The notes beneath the pieces were generated by a model. That model saw only the letters and a program-made list of their open reading frames with translations, had not been told where the DNA came from and searched no databases. Shown here piece after piece: positions 17,040 through 25,520 of a DNA stretch of 64,000 nt. The stretch is from Parasedimentitalea psychrophila. GTDB taxonomy: Bacteria; Pseudomonadota; Alphaproteobacteria; Rhodobacterales; Rhodobacteraceae. A program made the position numbers and the translations under genes. How positions within the stretch are numbered: the stretch's first letter is position 1; every line of letters starts with the position of its first letter. The stretch is taken from contig NZ_CP127247.1 in NCBI RefSeq assembly GCF_030285785.1, positions 930,001 to 994,000 of the forward strand. Reading direction: 5' to 3'.

Positions 17040-18102
17040 CCTGCGCCAGAGCGCCGTGACCCTTATTATTGGGGGAATCGGAGCTCTGGTGGCGCTTGCC
17101 ATCGGCATGCCTATGGCCTTGCTGGCCGGCCCAGCCGTGGCGGTTGCGCTTGCAGGCCTTTGCGGGTTTCAGACCGGCATTGCCCCGGCACTGCGAAACG
17201 CCGGTTTTCTACTGGTTGGGCTGAGCATCGGATCAATGATTGGCCCGGACAGTATTCAGGCGATGATACGCTGGCCTATTGCCTTTTTCATGCTGGCAAT
17301 TCTAACACTGATAACGCCGTGGATTGGCCGCTGGTTGATTCCACGCCTGCTGCCCTTTGGTCGCGACGAAGCCTTTCTGGCCTCTGCTCCCGGCCATCTG
17401 AGTCTGGTGATTGCGCTGGCAGACAGCCTGTCGCTGTCTTTGACGCGACCAGTGGTGCTGGCGTCGATCCGCCTTATGGTGTTGACGCTGGTGGTCCCGC
17501 TGGCGGCGCAGGCTGCCGGGATGGACATTGGGGCAGGCCTGCCACGCGGCTATGGCTCCACTTCCTGGGTCTGGCTTTTGCTACAAATTGCTGCCGCCCT
17601 GGCCCTGTCTCCCGTCCTGCACTGGCTCAAGCTGCCAGCCCCGACCCTGCTGGCCGGGATTATGGTGGCGGCCAGCACCCACCTGACCTCAGTCACCACC
17701 GGCACCCTGCCAGACTGGCTGGCACAGGGGGCGCTGGTGCTGATGGGAAGCCTGATTGGCACCCGCTTTAGCGGCATGAGTTGGCAGGACCTGCGCCACA
17801 GCCTGTTGGCCGGCCTGTCTATTGTTGTCCTGACATCAGGTCTTGCTGTTGCCTTTGCTATTCCAGCCGCCCAGCTTTCCGGGCTGCCGATCATCGATGT
17901 ATTGCTTGGGTTTGCCCCCGGCGGATTGGAAACCATGATCATTGTGGCGGCCGCAATGGGCGCGGATCCAAGCTTTGTCGCGGCGGCCCATGTGTTCCGT
18001 CTGCTGATACTGGCGATCGTACTCACACTTTATGCCACACACATACACCGCAAGGGCAACAAGGAAACTGATGGACAGCGGTCCCCCCCTCGGGCAGATT
18101 AA
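17032..18102 (+). CDS. AbrB-family (AmoA-like) membrane protein
   Basis: A 356-residue integral membrane protein with about ten hydrophobic segments in two homologous halves, matching the AbrB duplication family (Pfam PF05145). GFQTGIAPALRNAGFLLVGL and LLGFAPGGLETMIIVAAAMG are the typical glycine-rich half-motifs. Function is uncertain; the family is annotated as putative ammonia-monooxygenase-related or regulator/transporter. ATG 17032 overlaps the aminotransferase stop. A universal stress protein follows 21 bp downstream. Confidence 0.85.
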   Translation: MTDLRQSAVTLIIGGIGALVALAIGMPMALLAGPAVAVALAGLCGFQTGIAPALRNAGFLLVGLSIGSMIGPDSIQAMIRWPIAFFMLAILTLITPWIGRWLIPRLLPFGRDEAFLASAPGHLSLVIALADSLSLSLTRPVVLASIRLMVLTLVVPLAAQAAGMDIGAGLPRGYGSTSWVWLLLQIAAALALSPVLHWLKLPAPTLLAGIMVAASTHLTSVTTGTLPDWLAQGALVLMGSLIGTRFSGMSWQDLRHSLLAGLSIVVLTSGLAVAFAIPAAQLSGLPIIDVLLGFAPGGLETMIIVAAAMGADPSFVAAAHVFRLLILAIVLTLYATHIHRKGNKETDGQRSPPRAD

Positions 18103-18123
18103 GCAAGATTGTGGAGGACCGAG

Positions 18124-18579
18124 ATGCGCAAATTTCTTGTGGTGCTGGATGACAGCCGCGAATGCCTGAACGCCATGCGCTTTGCCGCCATGCGGGCCGC
18201 AAATACCGGTGCGGGTGTCGAAATCCTGTCAATCATTCCCCCGGATGAGTTCAATCACTGGATCGGCGTCGGCGAGATGATCCGTGAGGAGGCCCGCGAA
18301 CGCATCCATGCGCATTTTGAGGTGTTTGCCAAATGGATGCGAGACCGTCAGGGTGTCGACCCGGTTCTGGTGATCCGCGAAGGCGAACCCCTGCAGGAAA
18401 TTATCGCCCATATCGAAAGCAATCCTGACATCGGCGTGCTGGTTCTGGGGGCCGGCAATGACCGCAAGGGCCCCGGCCCTCTGGTCAGCCAGCTCAGCCG
18501 CTCCTCGGGCAGCCTGCCGATCCCGATAACCGTGGTGCCGGGCGACCTCTCGAAGGAAAAGCTGGAAGCCATCACCTGA
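18124..18579 (+). CDS. Universal stress protein (UspA family)
   Basis: A 151-residue single-domain Usp. It begins MRKFLVVLDDSRECLNAMRF, with the nucleotide-binding loop region VLGAGNDRKGPGPLVSQLSR (compare G-x2-G-x9-G-S/T) and the final strand IPITVVPGDL. It is probably ATP-binding and cytosolic. ATG 18124 follows GGAGGACCGAG. It appears to be the last gene of the aminotransferase-AbrB-Usp group. Specific role unknown. Confidence 0.88.
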   Translation: MRKFLVVLDDSRECLNAMRFAAMRAANTGAGVEILSIIPPDEFNHWIGVGEMIREEARERIHAHFEVFAKWMRDRQGVDPVLVIREGEPLQEIIAHIESNPDIGVLVLGAGNDRKGPGPLVSQLSRSSGSLPIPITVVPGDLSKEKLEAIT

Positions 18580-18622
18580 TCCGCAGCCCGGCATTTGCGC
18601 CCCGGAAAGCGTCAGGGGCCTA

Positions 18623-18639
18623 ATTAGAATCGTTCTAAT
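18623..18639. promoter_or_regulatory. Irr-type iron-control (ICE) box upstream of the NifU-like gene
   Basis: A perfect 17-bp palindrome ATTAGAA-TCG-TTCTAAT lies 56 bp before the NifU-like start. The form TTAGAA-N3-TTCTAA matches the ICE motif described for the haem-responsive regulator Irr in alphaproteobacteria. TTGACTTGATTGG follows directly and may include a promoter -35. Irr usually represses iron-using genes when iron is low, which would suit an Fe-S assembly gene. Confidence 0.7.
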
Positions 18640-18695
18640 CCTTGACTTGATTGGCTGTCGGGCGCATATCGGTGGCAGCTTTACGGAGACCCGAT

Positions 18696-19262
18696 ATGTT
18701 CATTCAGACTGAATCCACGCCCAACCCGGCGACGCTGAAATTCCTTCCGGGTCAGACCGTGCTCGAAGTTGGCACCGCCGACTTCCCCTCCTCCGACACC
18801 GCCGAAAAGTCACCGCTGGCAACGCGTATCTTCGCCGTGAGCGGTGTTGCCGGAGTGTTCTTTGGCAATGATTTTATTACTGTGACCAAGGCGGAAGCCA
18901 TCGAGTGGGATCACATCAAGCCGGCCATTCTGGGCGCGGTGATGGAGCATTACCAGTCCGGTCAGCCGGTGATAGCCGAAGACGGCACAGCGCCTGCCTC
19001 TGGCCATGCCGAACACAGCGGTGAAGACGCTGAAATCGTCAACCAGATCAAGGAACTGCTCGATAGCCGGGTGCGCCCTGCGGTGGCCCAGGATGGCGGC
19101 GACATCACCTTTCACGGCTTTGACCGCGGCGTGGTCTATCTGCACATGCAGGGCGCCTGCGCGGGTTGCCCCTCGTCCACTCTGACCCTGAAAATGGGCA
19201 TCGAGAACCTGCTGCGCCATTATATCCCCGAAGTGACCGAGGTCCGTCCTGTTGCCGTCTGA
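18696..19262 (+). CDS. NifU-family Fe-S cluster scaffold/carrier (NfuA-like)
   Basis: A 188-residue protein with an N-terminal Nfu domain (MFIQTESTPNPATLKFLPGQ) and a C-terminal NifU domain bearing the cluster-binding GACAGCPSSTLTLKMGIENL (Cys155, Cys158). It holds and delivers [4Fe-4S] clusters to apo-enzymes, such as succinate dehydrogenase. I chose ATG 18696 because the family begins MFIQTE; an earlier start would run into the regulatory box. It overlaps tsaB by eleven bases. The Irr-like palindrome predicts iron-dependent expression. Confidence 0.93.
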   Translation: MFIQTESTPNPATLKFLPGQTVLEVGTADFPSSDTAEKSPLATRIFAVSGVAGVFFGNDFITVTKAEAIEWDHIKPAILGAVMEHYQSGQPVIAEDGTAPASGHAEHSGEDAEIVNQIKELLDSRVRPAVAQDGGDITFHGFDRGVVYLHMQGACAGCPSSTLTLKMGIENLLRHYIPEVTEVRPVAV

Positions 19263-19848
19263 GCCACTGATACTGGGGTTTGACACATCGGCCGCGCACT
19301 GCGCGGCCGCTTTGCTGCGCGGCGACCAGATCATTGCCCAGCGCATAGAATTGATGACCCGCGGTCAGGCCGAACGCTTGATGCTGCTGCTGCAAGAGAT
19401 TCTTGCTGAGGGCGGTGCCAGCTGGAGCGATTTGACAGCCATTGGTGTGGGCGTGGGTCCGGGCAATTTCACCGGCATCCGCATCGGCGTCTCTGCCGCT
19501 CGCGGGCTGGCGCTGGGGCTTGATATACCCGCCGTCGGCGTCACCGGTTTTGAGGCGCGCCAGATCGATGGTGCCCTACCCGCAATCCCTGCCCCGCGAG
19601 ATCAGGTCTATGCTGCACTGCCGGATCAGGCACCGCGTCTTATGTCAGCCTCCGAGGCCACTGAGGCCGCCCGCGATGCCGGGCTAACCTTTGCGCCCGA
19701 GGCAACCCCGGCAGGAATGGCCGAGGCCATCGCCCGCTGCACCGCGCAGCGGTATGACACCATCACCGCCGCCCCGGCGCCGCTGTATCTGCGCGCCGCC
19801 GATGCCGCCCCCTCGCGGGATGTGCCGCCGAAGCTGCTTGATGACTAG
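19252..19848 (+). CDS. tsaB: tRNA N6-adenosine threonylcarbamoyltransferase subunit TsaB
   Basis: A 198-residue ASKHA-fold protein that partners TsaD in making t6A37 in tRNAs decoding ANN codons. Diagnostic stretches are LILGFDTSAAHCAAAL and IGVGVGPGNFTGIRIGVSAA. No ATG precedes the conserved LGFDTS, so the most likely start is TTG 19252, inside the nfu-like stop region. Its end overlaps rimI (ATG 19841), the order tsaB-rimI being common in bacteria. The C-terminal half is Ala/Pro-rich and less conserved. Confidence 0.92.
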   Translation: MPSEPLILGFDTSAAHCAAALLRGDQIIAQRIELMTRGQAERLMLLLQEILAEGGASWSDLTAIGVGVGPGNFTGIRIGVSAARGLALGLDIPAVGVTGFEARQIDGALPAIPAPRDQVYAALPDQAPRLMSASEATEAARDAGLTFAPEATPAGMAEAIARCTAQRYDTITAAPAPLYLRAADAAPSRDVPPKLLDD

Positions 19849-20275
19849 CCCGCCGTCCCCGGCGGCTATGGCCACCACCCATGCCGCTGCATTTACCCAG
19901 TCCCGGCCCTGGACCGAAGCCGAATTTACGGCGTTGCTGGACAGCCCTTTGACCTTTGCTGTCGGCGATGAGCGCTGTTTCGCGCTGGTGCGGGTGATTG
20001 TGGACGAGGCCGAACTGCTGACCATCGCCACCCACCCGGACCACCAGCGGCAGGGATTGGCGCGCGCGGTGATGACATCCTGGCGGCAATTGGCCAGCCA
20101 ACGCGGCGCAGAAACCGCGTTTCTGGAGGTCGCCGCCGACAATGTCGCGGCCTGCGACCTTTATGCCACTTGCGGCTTCTCCATTTGCGGGAATCGCTCT
20201 GGTTATTACCGTCGCCCAAACGGCCCGGCGGTGGACGCCATCGTCATGCGACAGGCCTTCTCAGCCGCCAAATAG
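19841..20275 (+). CDS. rimI: Ribosomal-protein-alanine N-acetyltransferase RimI-like
   Basis: A 144-residue GNAT protein with LTIATHPDHQRQGLARAVMT (acetyl-CoA pyrophosphate loop) and FLEVAADNVAACDLYATCGF (C-terminal GNAT motif). Position directly after tsaB supports RimI, which acetylates the N-terminal alanine of ribosomal protein S18. ATG 19841 overlaps the tsaB TAG by eight bases. The motif HPDHQRQG is a normal variant of the R/Q-x-x-G-x-G/A loop. Confidence 0.85.
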   Translation: MTSPPSPAAMATTHAAAFTQSRPWTEAEFTALLDSPLTFAVGDERCFALVRVIVDEAELLTIATHPDHQRQGLARAVMTSWRQLASQRGAETAFLEVAADNVAACDLYATCGFSICGNRSGYYRRPNGPAVDAIVMRQAFSAAK

Positions 20276-20314
20276 CTGTTGACCCAAGGCCAACACCCCG
20301 AAATCACACCAAAT

Positions 20315-20333
20315 GGTCAAAAAGCGGTTGACC
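20315..20333. promoter_or_regulatory. Inverted repeat upstream of the BMP transporter operon
   Basis: GGTCAA (20315-20320) and TTGACC (20328-20333) separated by seven bases, 107 bp upstream of the binding-protein gene. A third TTGACC occurs at 20279. This could be an operator for a purine/nucleoside-responsive regulator, or the second arm may simply be a -35 element. Confidence 0.35.
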
Positions 20334-20439
20334 CCTTGGCCGGGCTACGGCCTTAATCATTGCACCTTTTGAGACACGTCTCTGACTGGGCGGCTGATAC
20401 AAAATGTCGCCCCAAACAAAAACAACCGGGAGTACCCAA

Positions 20440-21438
20440 ATGACTCTGATGAAATCCCTGATGGGAGCGGCCGCTACGATCGCCCTGACCGCTGGAGCTG
20501 CTCTGGCCGATCCGGCCCTCATCTTTGACCTTGGCGGCAAATTCGACAAAAGTTTCAACGAGGCCGCCTTTGCCGGCGCTCAGCGTTGGGCTGAAGAAAC
20601 CGGCGGTTCATTCCGCGAAGTTGAACTGCAGTCCGAAGCCCAGCGTGAGCAGGCCCTGCGTCGTTTCGCCGAAGCCGGTTCAAACCCCATCGTGATGGCT
20701 GGCTTTGCCTTCTCTGACGCCCTGAGCCAGGTCGCACCTGACTACCCAGACACCAAATTCGCCGTTATCGATGTTGACTGGCTCGACATGCCCAACGTAC
20801 GCGGCATCGGCTTTCAGGAGCACGAAGGGTCGTATCTGGTTGGCATGATGGCTGCTCTGGCCTCCGAATCCGGCACCGTTGGCTTCATTGGCGGCATGGA
20901 TATCCCGCTGATCCGCAAATTCGCCTGTGGCTATGCCCAGGGCGTCATGGCGGCCAACCCCGACGCCAAGATCATTTCCAACATGACCGGCACCACTCCG
21001 GCGGCCTGGAACGACCCGGTTAAGGGCTCCGAGTTGACCAAGGCCCAGATCAGCCAAGGCGCTGATGTGGTCTATGCGGCGGCCGGTGGCACCGGTGTTG
21101 GCGTTCTGCAGACCGCCGCCGACGAAGGCATCCTGTCAATCGGCGTCGACAGCAACCAGAACCACCTGCACCCGGGCAAGGTACTGACCTCGATGATGAA
21201 GCGCGTGGACAATGCGGTATTTGATGCCTTTACTCAGGGTGAAAACCTTGAAAGCGGCAATTTTCACATGGGTGTCGCCAATGGCGGCGTCGGCTATGCA
21301 TTGGACGAGCACAACGCCGCCCTGGTCAGCGCTGAAATGCAGACCGCAGTGGATGCCGCATCGGCCAAAATCGCATCAGGTGAGCTGACCGTGCACAACT
21401 ACATGTCCGACGACAGCTGCCCGGCTCTGAACTTCTAA
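20440..21438 (+). CDS. BMP-family ABC transporter substrate-binding protein
   Basis: A 332-residue periplasmic binding protein of the BmpA/Med family, which usually binds purine nucleosides. A Sec signal peptide MTLMKSLMGAAATIALTAGA ends at ALA before DPALIFDL. The mature N-terminus has DLGGKFDKSFNEAAFAGAQR, the family signature for nucleoside binding, and later FACGYAQGV and AAGGTGVGVLQTA. No lipobox cysteine is seen, so it is likely soluble in the periplasm. A strong terminator follows before the ATPase gene, fitting higher production of the binding protein than of the membrane parts. Confidence 0.92.
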   Translation: MTLMKSLMGAAATIALTAGAALADPALIFDLGGKFDKSFNEAAFAGAQRWAEETGGSFREVELQSEAQREQALRRFAEAGSNPIVMAGFAFSDALSQVAPDYPDTKFAVIDVDWLDMPNVRGIGFQEHEGSYLVGMMAALASESGTVGFIGGMDIPLIRKFACGYAQGVMAANPDAKIISNMTGTTPAAWNDPVKGSELTKAQISQGADVVYAAAGGTGVGVLQTAADEGILSIGVDSNQNHLHPGKVLTSMMKRVDNAVFDAFTQGENLESGNFHMGVANGGVGYALDEHNAALVSAEMQTAVDAASAKIASGELTVHNYMSDDSCPALNF

Positions 21439-21461
21439 GCCTGGTCGCAAACAAGTCTACG

Positions 21462-21489
21462 GGGCCGCGCACCTATGCGCGGCCCTTTT
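21462..21489 (+). terminator. Terminator/attenuator after the BMP binding protein
   Basis: GGGCCGCGC (21462-21470) / GCGCGGCCC (21477-21485) with a 6-base loop followed by TTTT. It sits 24 bp past the binding-protein stop and 112 bp before the ATPase start, so partial termination may set the ratio of binding protein to transporter. Confidence 0.85.
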
Positions 21490-21601
21490 CCCTAGCCGCG
21501 CTTGCAAGCCATGTGTTCAGATCCGACTTAGACATCCCCGGCCTGTCCAATGACATCACATGCGCGCAGAAAGAGACATCCCTCGGAACAGGAACTGGTG
21601 A

Positions 21602-23134
21602 ATGACCGTTACCCCAGCCATTGAATTAAGAGGCATTTCCAAAGCCTTTGGCCCGGTCCAGGCCAACAAGGACATCTCGATCAGCGTCGCCCCGGGTACC
21701 ATCCACGGTATCATCGGCGAAAACGGCGCGGGCAAATCAACCCTGATGAGCATCCTGTATGGGTTCTACAAGGCCGATAAGGGCGAGATCTGGATCAACG
21801 GCAAGAACACCGTGATCCCCGACAGTCAGGCCGCTATTTCCGCCGGCATCGGCATGGTATTCCAGCACTTCAAACTGGTAGAAAACTTCACCGTGCTCGA
21901 GAATATCATCCTCGGAGCCGAGGATGGACGGCTGTTGAAACCGTCGTTGGCCAAGGCCCGCCGCATTCTGAAACAACTGGCCGCTGAATATGAGTTGAAC
22001 GTCGACCCCGACGCCCGCATTGATGAAATCGGTGTTGGCAAGCAACAGCGGGTCGAAATCCTCAAGGCGTTGTATCGTCAGGCCGACATTCTGATTCTGG
22101 ACGAGCCCACCGGGGTATTGACCCCGGCTGAGGCAGACCAGCTGTTCCGCATTCTTCACCGGCTGCGCGAAGAAGGCAAAACCATAATCCTGATCACCCA
22201 CAAGCTGCGCGAGATCATGGAGACCACCGACACCGTCTCTGTCATGCGCCGTGGGGAAATGACCGCCACGGTCAAGACCTCGGAAACCAGCCCGGCCCAT
22301 CTGGCCGAGCTGATGGTGGGCCGTAAGGTGCTGTTGAAAGTGGATAAGGCTCCGGCCAAGCCGGGGGCTCCGGTGCTGGAGATCGAAAACCTGTCGGTTC
22401 GCGACGACGACGGGGTAGAACGTGTCAAAGGCATCAACCTGCAGGTCCGTGCAGGCGAGATCCTGGGCATCGCCGGCGTTGCCGGTAACGGCCAGTCGGA
22501 ATTGCTCGAGGTGCTGGGCGGCATGCGCAGTGGCAAAGGTTCGATCCGCATGCAGGGCGTCGAGCTGCCGCTCTCCGGGTCCGGATCGCACGGTCAGGCC
22601 CGCCGCCGCGCCCATATCGCCCATGTCCCCGAAGACCGCCAGAGCGAAGGTCTGATCATGGACTTCCACGCCTGGGAAAACGTCGCCTTTGGCTATCATC
22701 GCGACCCGATCTATCAATCCGGCATATTCATGAACAACGCCGCCCTACTCGCCGATACCGAAGCCAAGATGAAGAAATTCGACGTGCGCCCGCCAGACCC
22801 CTGGCTCGCCGCCAAGAATTTCAGCGGTGGCAACCAGCAGAAACTGGTGGTGGCGCGCGAGATTGAGCGCAATCCGGAGCTGCTGCTGATCGGCCAGCCC
22901 ACCCGCGGCGTCGACATTGGCGCGATTGAGTTCATTCACAAGCAAATCGTCGAGCTGCGCGATCAGGGCAAGGCGATCCTTCTGATCTCGGTCGAGCTGG
23001 AAGAAATCCTGTCACTGGCCGACCGTGTGGCGGTGATGTTTGATGGTCACATCATGGGCGAACGCCTGCCGCATGAAACTGACGAAAAAGAACTGGGCCT
23101 GTTGATGGCTGGTGTCGCCGGGGAGGCCGCATAA
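21602..23134 (+). CDS. Nucleoside-type ABC transporter ATP-binding protein (two ABC domains)
   Basis: A 510-residue tandem ABC ATPase of the sugar/nucleoside import type (NupO/YufO-like). Domain 1 has Walker A GENGAGKST, GVGKQQRVEILKALYRQADI and Walker B LILDEPTGVLTP. Domain 2 (from about residue 265) has a degenerate Walker A GVAGNGQSE, signature FSGGNQQKLVVAREI and Walker B LLLIGQPTRGVDIG. The asymmetric second site is normal in this family. It forms a complex with the two permeases that follow, the first only one base after its stop. Confidence 0.94.
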   Translation: MTVTPAIELRGISKAFGPVQANKDISISVAPGTIHGIIGENGAGKSTLMSILYGFYKADKGEIWINGKNTVIPDSQAAISAGIGMVFQHFKLVENFTVLENIILGAEDGRLLKPSLAKARRILKQLAAEYELNVDPDARIDEIGVGKQQRVEILKALYRQADILILDEPTGVLTPAEADQLFRILHRLREEGKTIILITHKLREIMETTDTVSVMRRGEMTATVKTSETSPAHLAELMVGRKVLLKVDKAPAKPGAPVLEIENLSVRDDDGVERVKGINLQVRAGEILGIAGVAGNGQSELLEVLGGMRSGKGSIRMQGVELPLSGSGSHGQARRRAHIAHVPEDRQSEGLIMDFHAWENVAFGYHRDPIYQSGIFMNNAALLADTEAKMKKFDVRPPDPWLAAKNFSGGNQQKLVVAREIERNPELLLIGQPTRGVDIGAIEFIHKQIVELRDQGKAILLISVELEEILSLADRVAVMFDGHIMGERLPHETDEKELGLLMAGVAGEAA

Positions 23135-23135
23135 G

Positions 23136-24230
23136 ATGGAAAAGATGCCCAAATGGGCCGATGTGGTGCTGATCCCGCTGATCAGCCTGCTGTTGGCCGC
23201 CGCTATTTCCGCGCTGGTGATCCTCGCCATTGGTGAAGATCCCGTTGCAGCCGTCAAACTGATGGTTGATGGCGCGTTGGGGTCGACCTATGGCTGGGGC
23301 TATACGCTCTACTATGCCACCAACTTCCTGTTCACCGGGCTGGCGGTTTCCGTCGCCTTTCACGCCCGCATGTTCAACATCGGCGGCGAAGGCCAGGCGA
23401 TGCTGGGGGGCTTGGGTGCGGCCCTTGTCTGTCTCTATATCCCCTGGCCCCACTGGTCGATGGCTCTGGCCGGCGGCGCTATTGGCGCGGCCATCTTTGG
23501 TGCCGCCTGGGCGGCCATTCCGGCCTATCTGCAGGCCAGACGCGGCAGCCACATCGTGATCACCACCATCATGTTCAACTTTATCGCTGCGGCGGTGCTG
23601 AACTATGTGCTGGTCAACCTGCTGCGGCCTGCCGGCTCCATGGACCCGGCCACCGCCCGGTTCTCCGATACGGTCCACCTGCCCACCCTGCACGAGCTGC
23701 TGGCCCCATTGGGCATCGAATTCTCCAAGGCGGCACCGGCCAATGTCAGCTTCCTGGTCGCCCTCGCCGCCTGCGTCTTTGTCTGGCTGCTGATTTGGCG
23801 CACCAAACTGGGCTATGAGATCCGCGCCTATGGCAAATCCGAGCAAGGCGCGCTCTACGCTGGTATCTCACCGTTCAAAATCACCATGATCGCCATGCTG
23901 CTCTCCGGCGCACTGGCGGGAATGATGGCCACCAACAACGTCATGGGCGAGGCCGAACGGCTGGTGCTGAACTCCACCGAAGGTGCGGGCTTTATCGGTA
24001 TCGCAGTGGCCCTGATGGGACGGTCTCATCCCTTTGGCGTCTTCCTTGCGGCGATCCTGTTTGGCTTCCTGTATCAGGGCGGCGCCGAGCTGGCCCTGTG
24101 GACCAAGATCCCGCGGGAAATGATCGTAGTGATCCAGGCGCTGGTTATTCTGTTCACTGGCGCGCTGGACAACATGGTCCGGATGCCACTTGAAAAAATC
24201 TTTATCGCATTTCGGAAGGGAAAAGCCTGA
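23136..24230 (+). CDS. ABC transporter permease 1 (nucleoside/BMP type)
   Basis: A 364-residue inner-membrane permease (BPD_transp_2 family) with about eight to ten transmembrane segments. Characteristic are FNIGGEGQAMLGGLGAALVC and GAGFIGIAVALMGRSHPFGV. ATG 23136 starts one base after the ATPase stop, within ATAAGATGG; an earlier GTG/ATG in frame overlaps the ATPase and is not needed. Its stop overlaps the second permease ATG (TGATG), so production is coupled. Confidence 0.93.
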   Translation: MEKMPKWADVVLIPLISLLLAAAISALVILAIGEDPVAAVKLMVDGALGSTYGWGYTLYYATNFLFTGLAVSVAFHARMFNIGGEGQAMLGGLGAALVCLYIPWPHWSMALAGGAIGAAIFGAAWAAIPAYLQARRGSHIVITTIMFNFIAAAVLNYVLVNLLRPAGSMDPATARFSDTVHLPTLHELLAPLGIEFSKAAPANVSFLVALAACVFVWLLIWRTKLGYEIRAYGKSEQGALYAGISPFKITMIAMLLSGALAGMMATNNVMGEAERLVLNSTEGAGFIGIAVALMGRSHPFGVFLAAILFGFLYQGGAELALWTKIPREMIVVIQALVILFTGALDNMVRMPLEKIFIAFRKGKA

Positions 24231-25195
24231 TGGATTTCCTGACACTCATCCAGGTTCTCGACAGCACAGTGCGTCTGGCCACCCCGCTGCTGCTGGCCTG
24301 TCTGGCCGGCCTGTTCTCAGAACGGGCAGGCATTTTCGACATCGGCCTTGAGGGCAAGATGCTTGCCTCAGCATTCTTTTCGGCTGCGGTTGCTGCAGTA
24401 ACTGGCGACGTGTGGCTTGGTTTGCTGGCAGGGATTGCCGCTTCACTGGTGCTCAGCGGCTTGCACGGGCTGGCCTCAATCACCTTTCGTGGCAACCAAC
24501 TGATCTCCGGCCTGGCGGTGACCATGCTGGCGCAGGGTTTTACCGTGGTGATTGCACAAAGGTGGTTCCAGCAGGGCGGTCGCACGCCATCGTTGATGAC
24601 CGAAGGCCGCTTTGGCCCCATCACCTTCCCCTTTGCCGAGGCCATAGCAGAGGTGCCGGTGATTGGGCCAATCTACGCCGAGCTGCTCTCCGGTCACTCG
24701 ATCCTGGTCTACCTGGCCTTTGCCGCCGTGCCCGCCTCCTGGTGGCTGCTCTATCGCACCCGTTTCGGCCTGCGCCTGCGCGCGGTGGGTGAAAACCCCG
24801 AGGCGGTGGATACGGCTGGCATCTCGGTGGTTGGCCTGCGCTTTGCCGCGGTGGGCATCTGCGGCGTGCTCTGTGGCCTTGCAGGCGCCTACCTCGCGAC
24901 GTCACTACAGGCTGGTTTTGTCAAAGACATGACCGCAGGCCGTGGCTATATCGCCCTGGCTGCCCTGATCTTTGCCAAGTGGCGTCCCTGGCATGCCATG
25001 GGGGCCTGCCTGTTGTTTGGCCTCCTGCAGGCCGTCGCCCTGCGGTTCCAGAATATCGAGCTGGGCGGCATAACCATCCCGGTTCAGATGATGGACGCGC
25101 TGCCCTATATCCTGACGGTGGTGATCCTGGCTGGCTTTGTCGGCAAGGCGATCCCCCCCAAGGCCGGCGGCGAGCCTTATGTAAAAGAACGCTGA
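24230..25195 (+). CDS. ABC transporter permease 2 (nucleoside/BMP type)
   Basis: A 321-residue permease with FSERAGIFDIGLEGKMLASA and MTAGRGYIALAALIFAKWRP, the two hallmark loops of the second permease in BMP-type systems. It forms the heterodimeric channel with the preceding permease. A rho-independent terminator follows 29 bp after the stop, closing the operon. A purine nucleoside is the most likely substrate by family; a deoD phosphorylase about 10 kb away would be a plausible downstream enzyme. Confidence 0.93.
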   Translation: MDFLTLIQVLDSTVRLATPLLLACLAGLFSERAGIFDIGLEGKMLASAFFSAAVAAVTGDVWLGLLAGIAASLVLSGLHGLASITFRGNQLISGLAVTMLAQGFTVVIAQRWFQQGGRTPSLMTEGRFGPITFPFAEAIAEVPVIGPIYAELLSGHSILVYLAFAAVPASWWLLYRTRFGLRLRAVGENPEAVDTAGISVVGLRFAAVGICGVLCGLAGAYLATSLQAGFVKDMTAGRGYIALAALIFAKWRPWHAMGACLLFGLLQAVALRFQNIELGGITIPVQMMDALPYILTVVILAGFVGKAIPPKAGGEPYVKER

Positions 25196-25223
25196 CGGCC
25201 CACAGCCCGCTCTCCTGCATCAA

Positions 25224-25255
25224 CAGCGCCCGGCCCCGTGTCGGGCGCTGTTTTT
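25224..25255 (+). terminator. Rho-independent terminator of the BMP transporter operon
   Basis: CAGCGCCCG (25224-25232) / CGGGCGCTG (25242-25250) followed by TTTTT. It lies just past the second permease stop and before palindromic repeat copy 2. Confidence 0.88.
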
Positions 25256-25265
25256 ATTTGCCGCC

Positions 25266-25350
25266 AGGATCTCCCGCCCGTCGCCGGCCATCTGGGCGAT
25301 GCCCGCTCCCGTTGGGCGTGGCGCCGGGCTCCGCCCGGCGCCACGCCCAA
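25266..25350 (+). repeat. GC-rich palindromic repeat, copy 2
   Basis: CTCCCGCCC at 25270-25278, then GATGCCCGCTCCC, then a perfect 18-bp hairpin with arms 25312-25329 and 25333-25350 (TTGGGCGTGGCGCCGGGC and its complement) around TCC. It follows the operon terminator, so it is not needed for termination. The remaining bases to 25520 hold no recognisable gene and presumably the TauE promoter. Confidence 0.8.
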
Positions 25351-25520
25351 GTCTGATCAGGGTTTATCGGCCTTGCCGGTGCACCCTGCGGACGCGGGAG
25401 CCCACCGAGCAGGGAAATGTACCCGTTTAATAGGTCCAGTTTTCCAATCTCCGCAGCCCTAAGTTCTGCGCAGCGGCATCGGTGGTTGATTTTGGCTATC
25501 CGCCCGGTCTAACAAAGATA

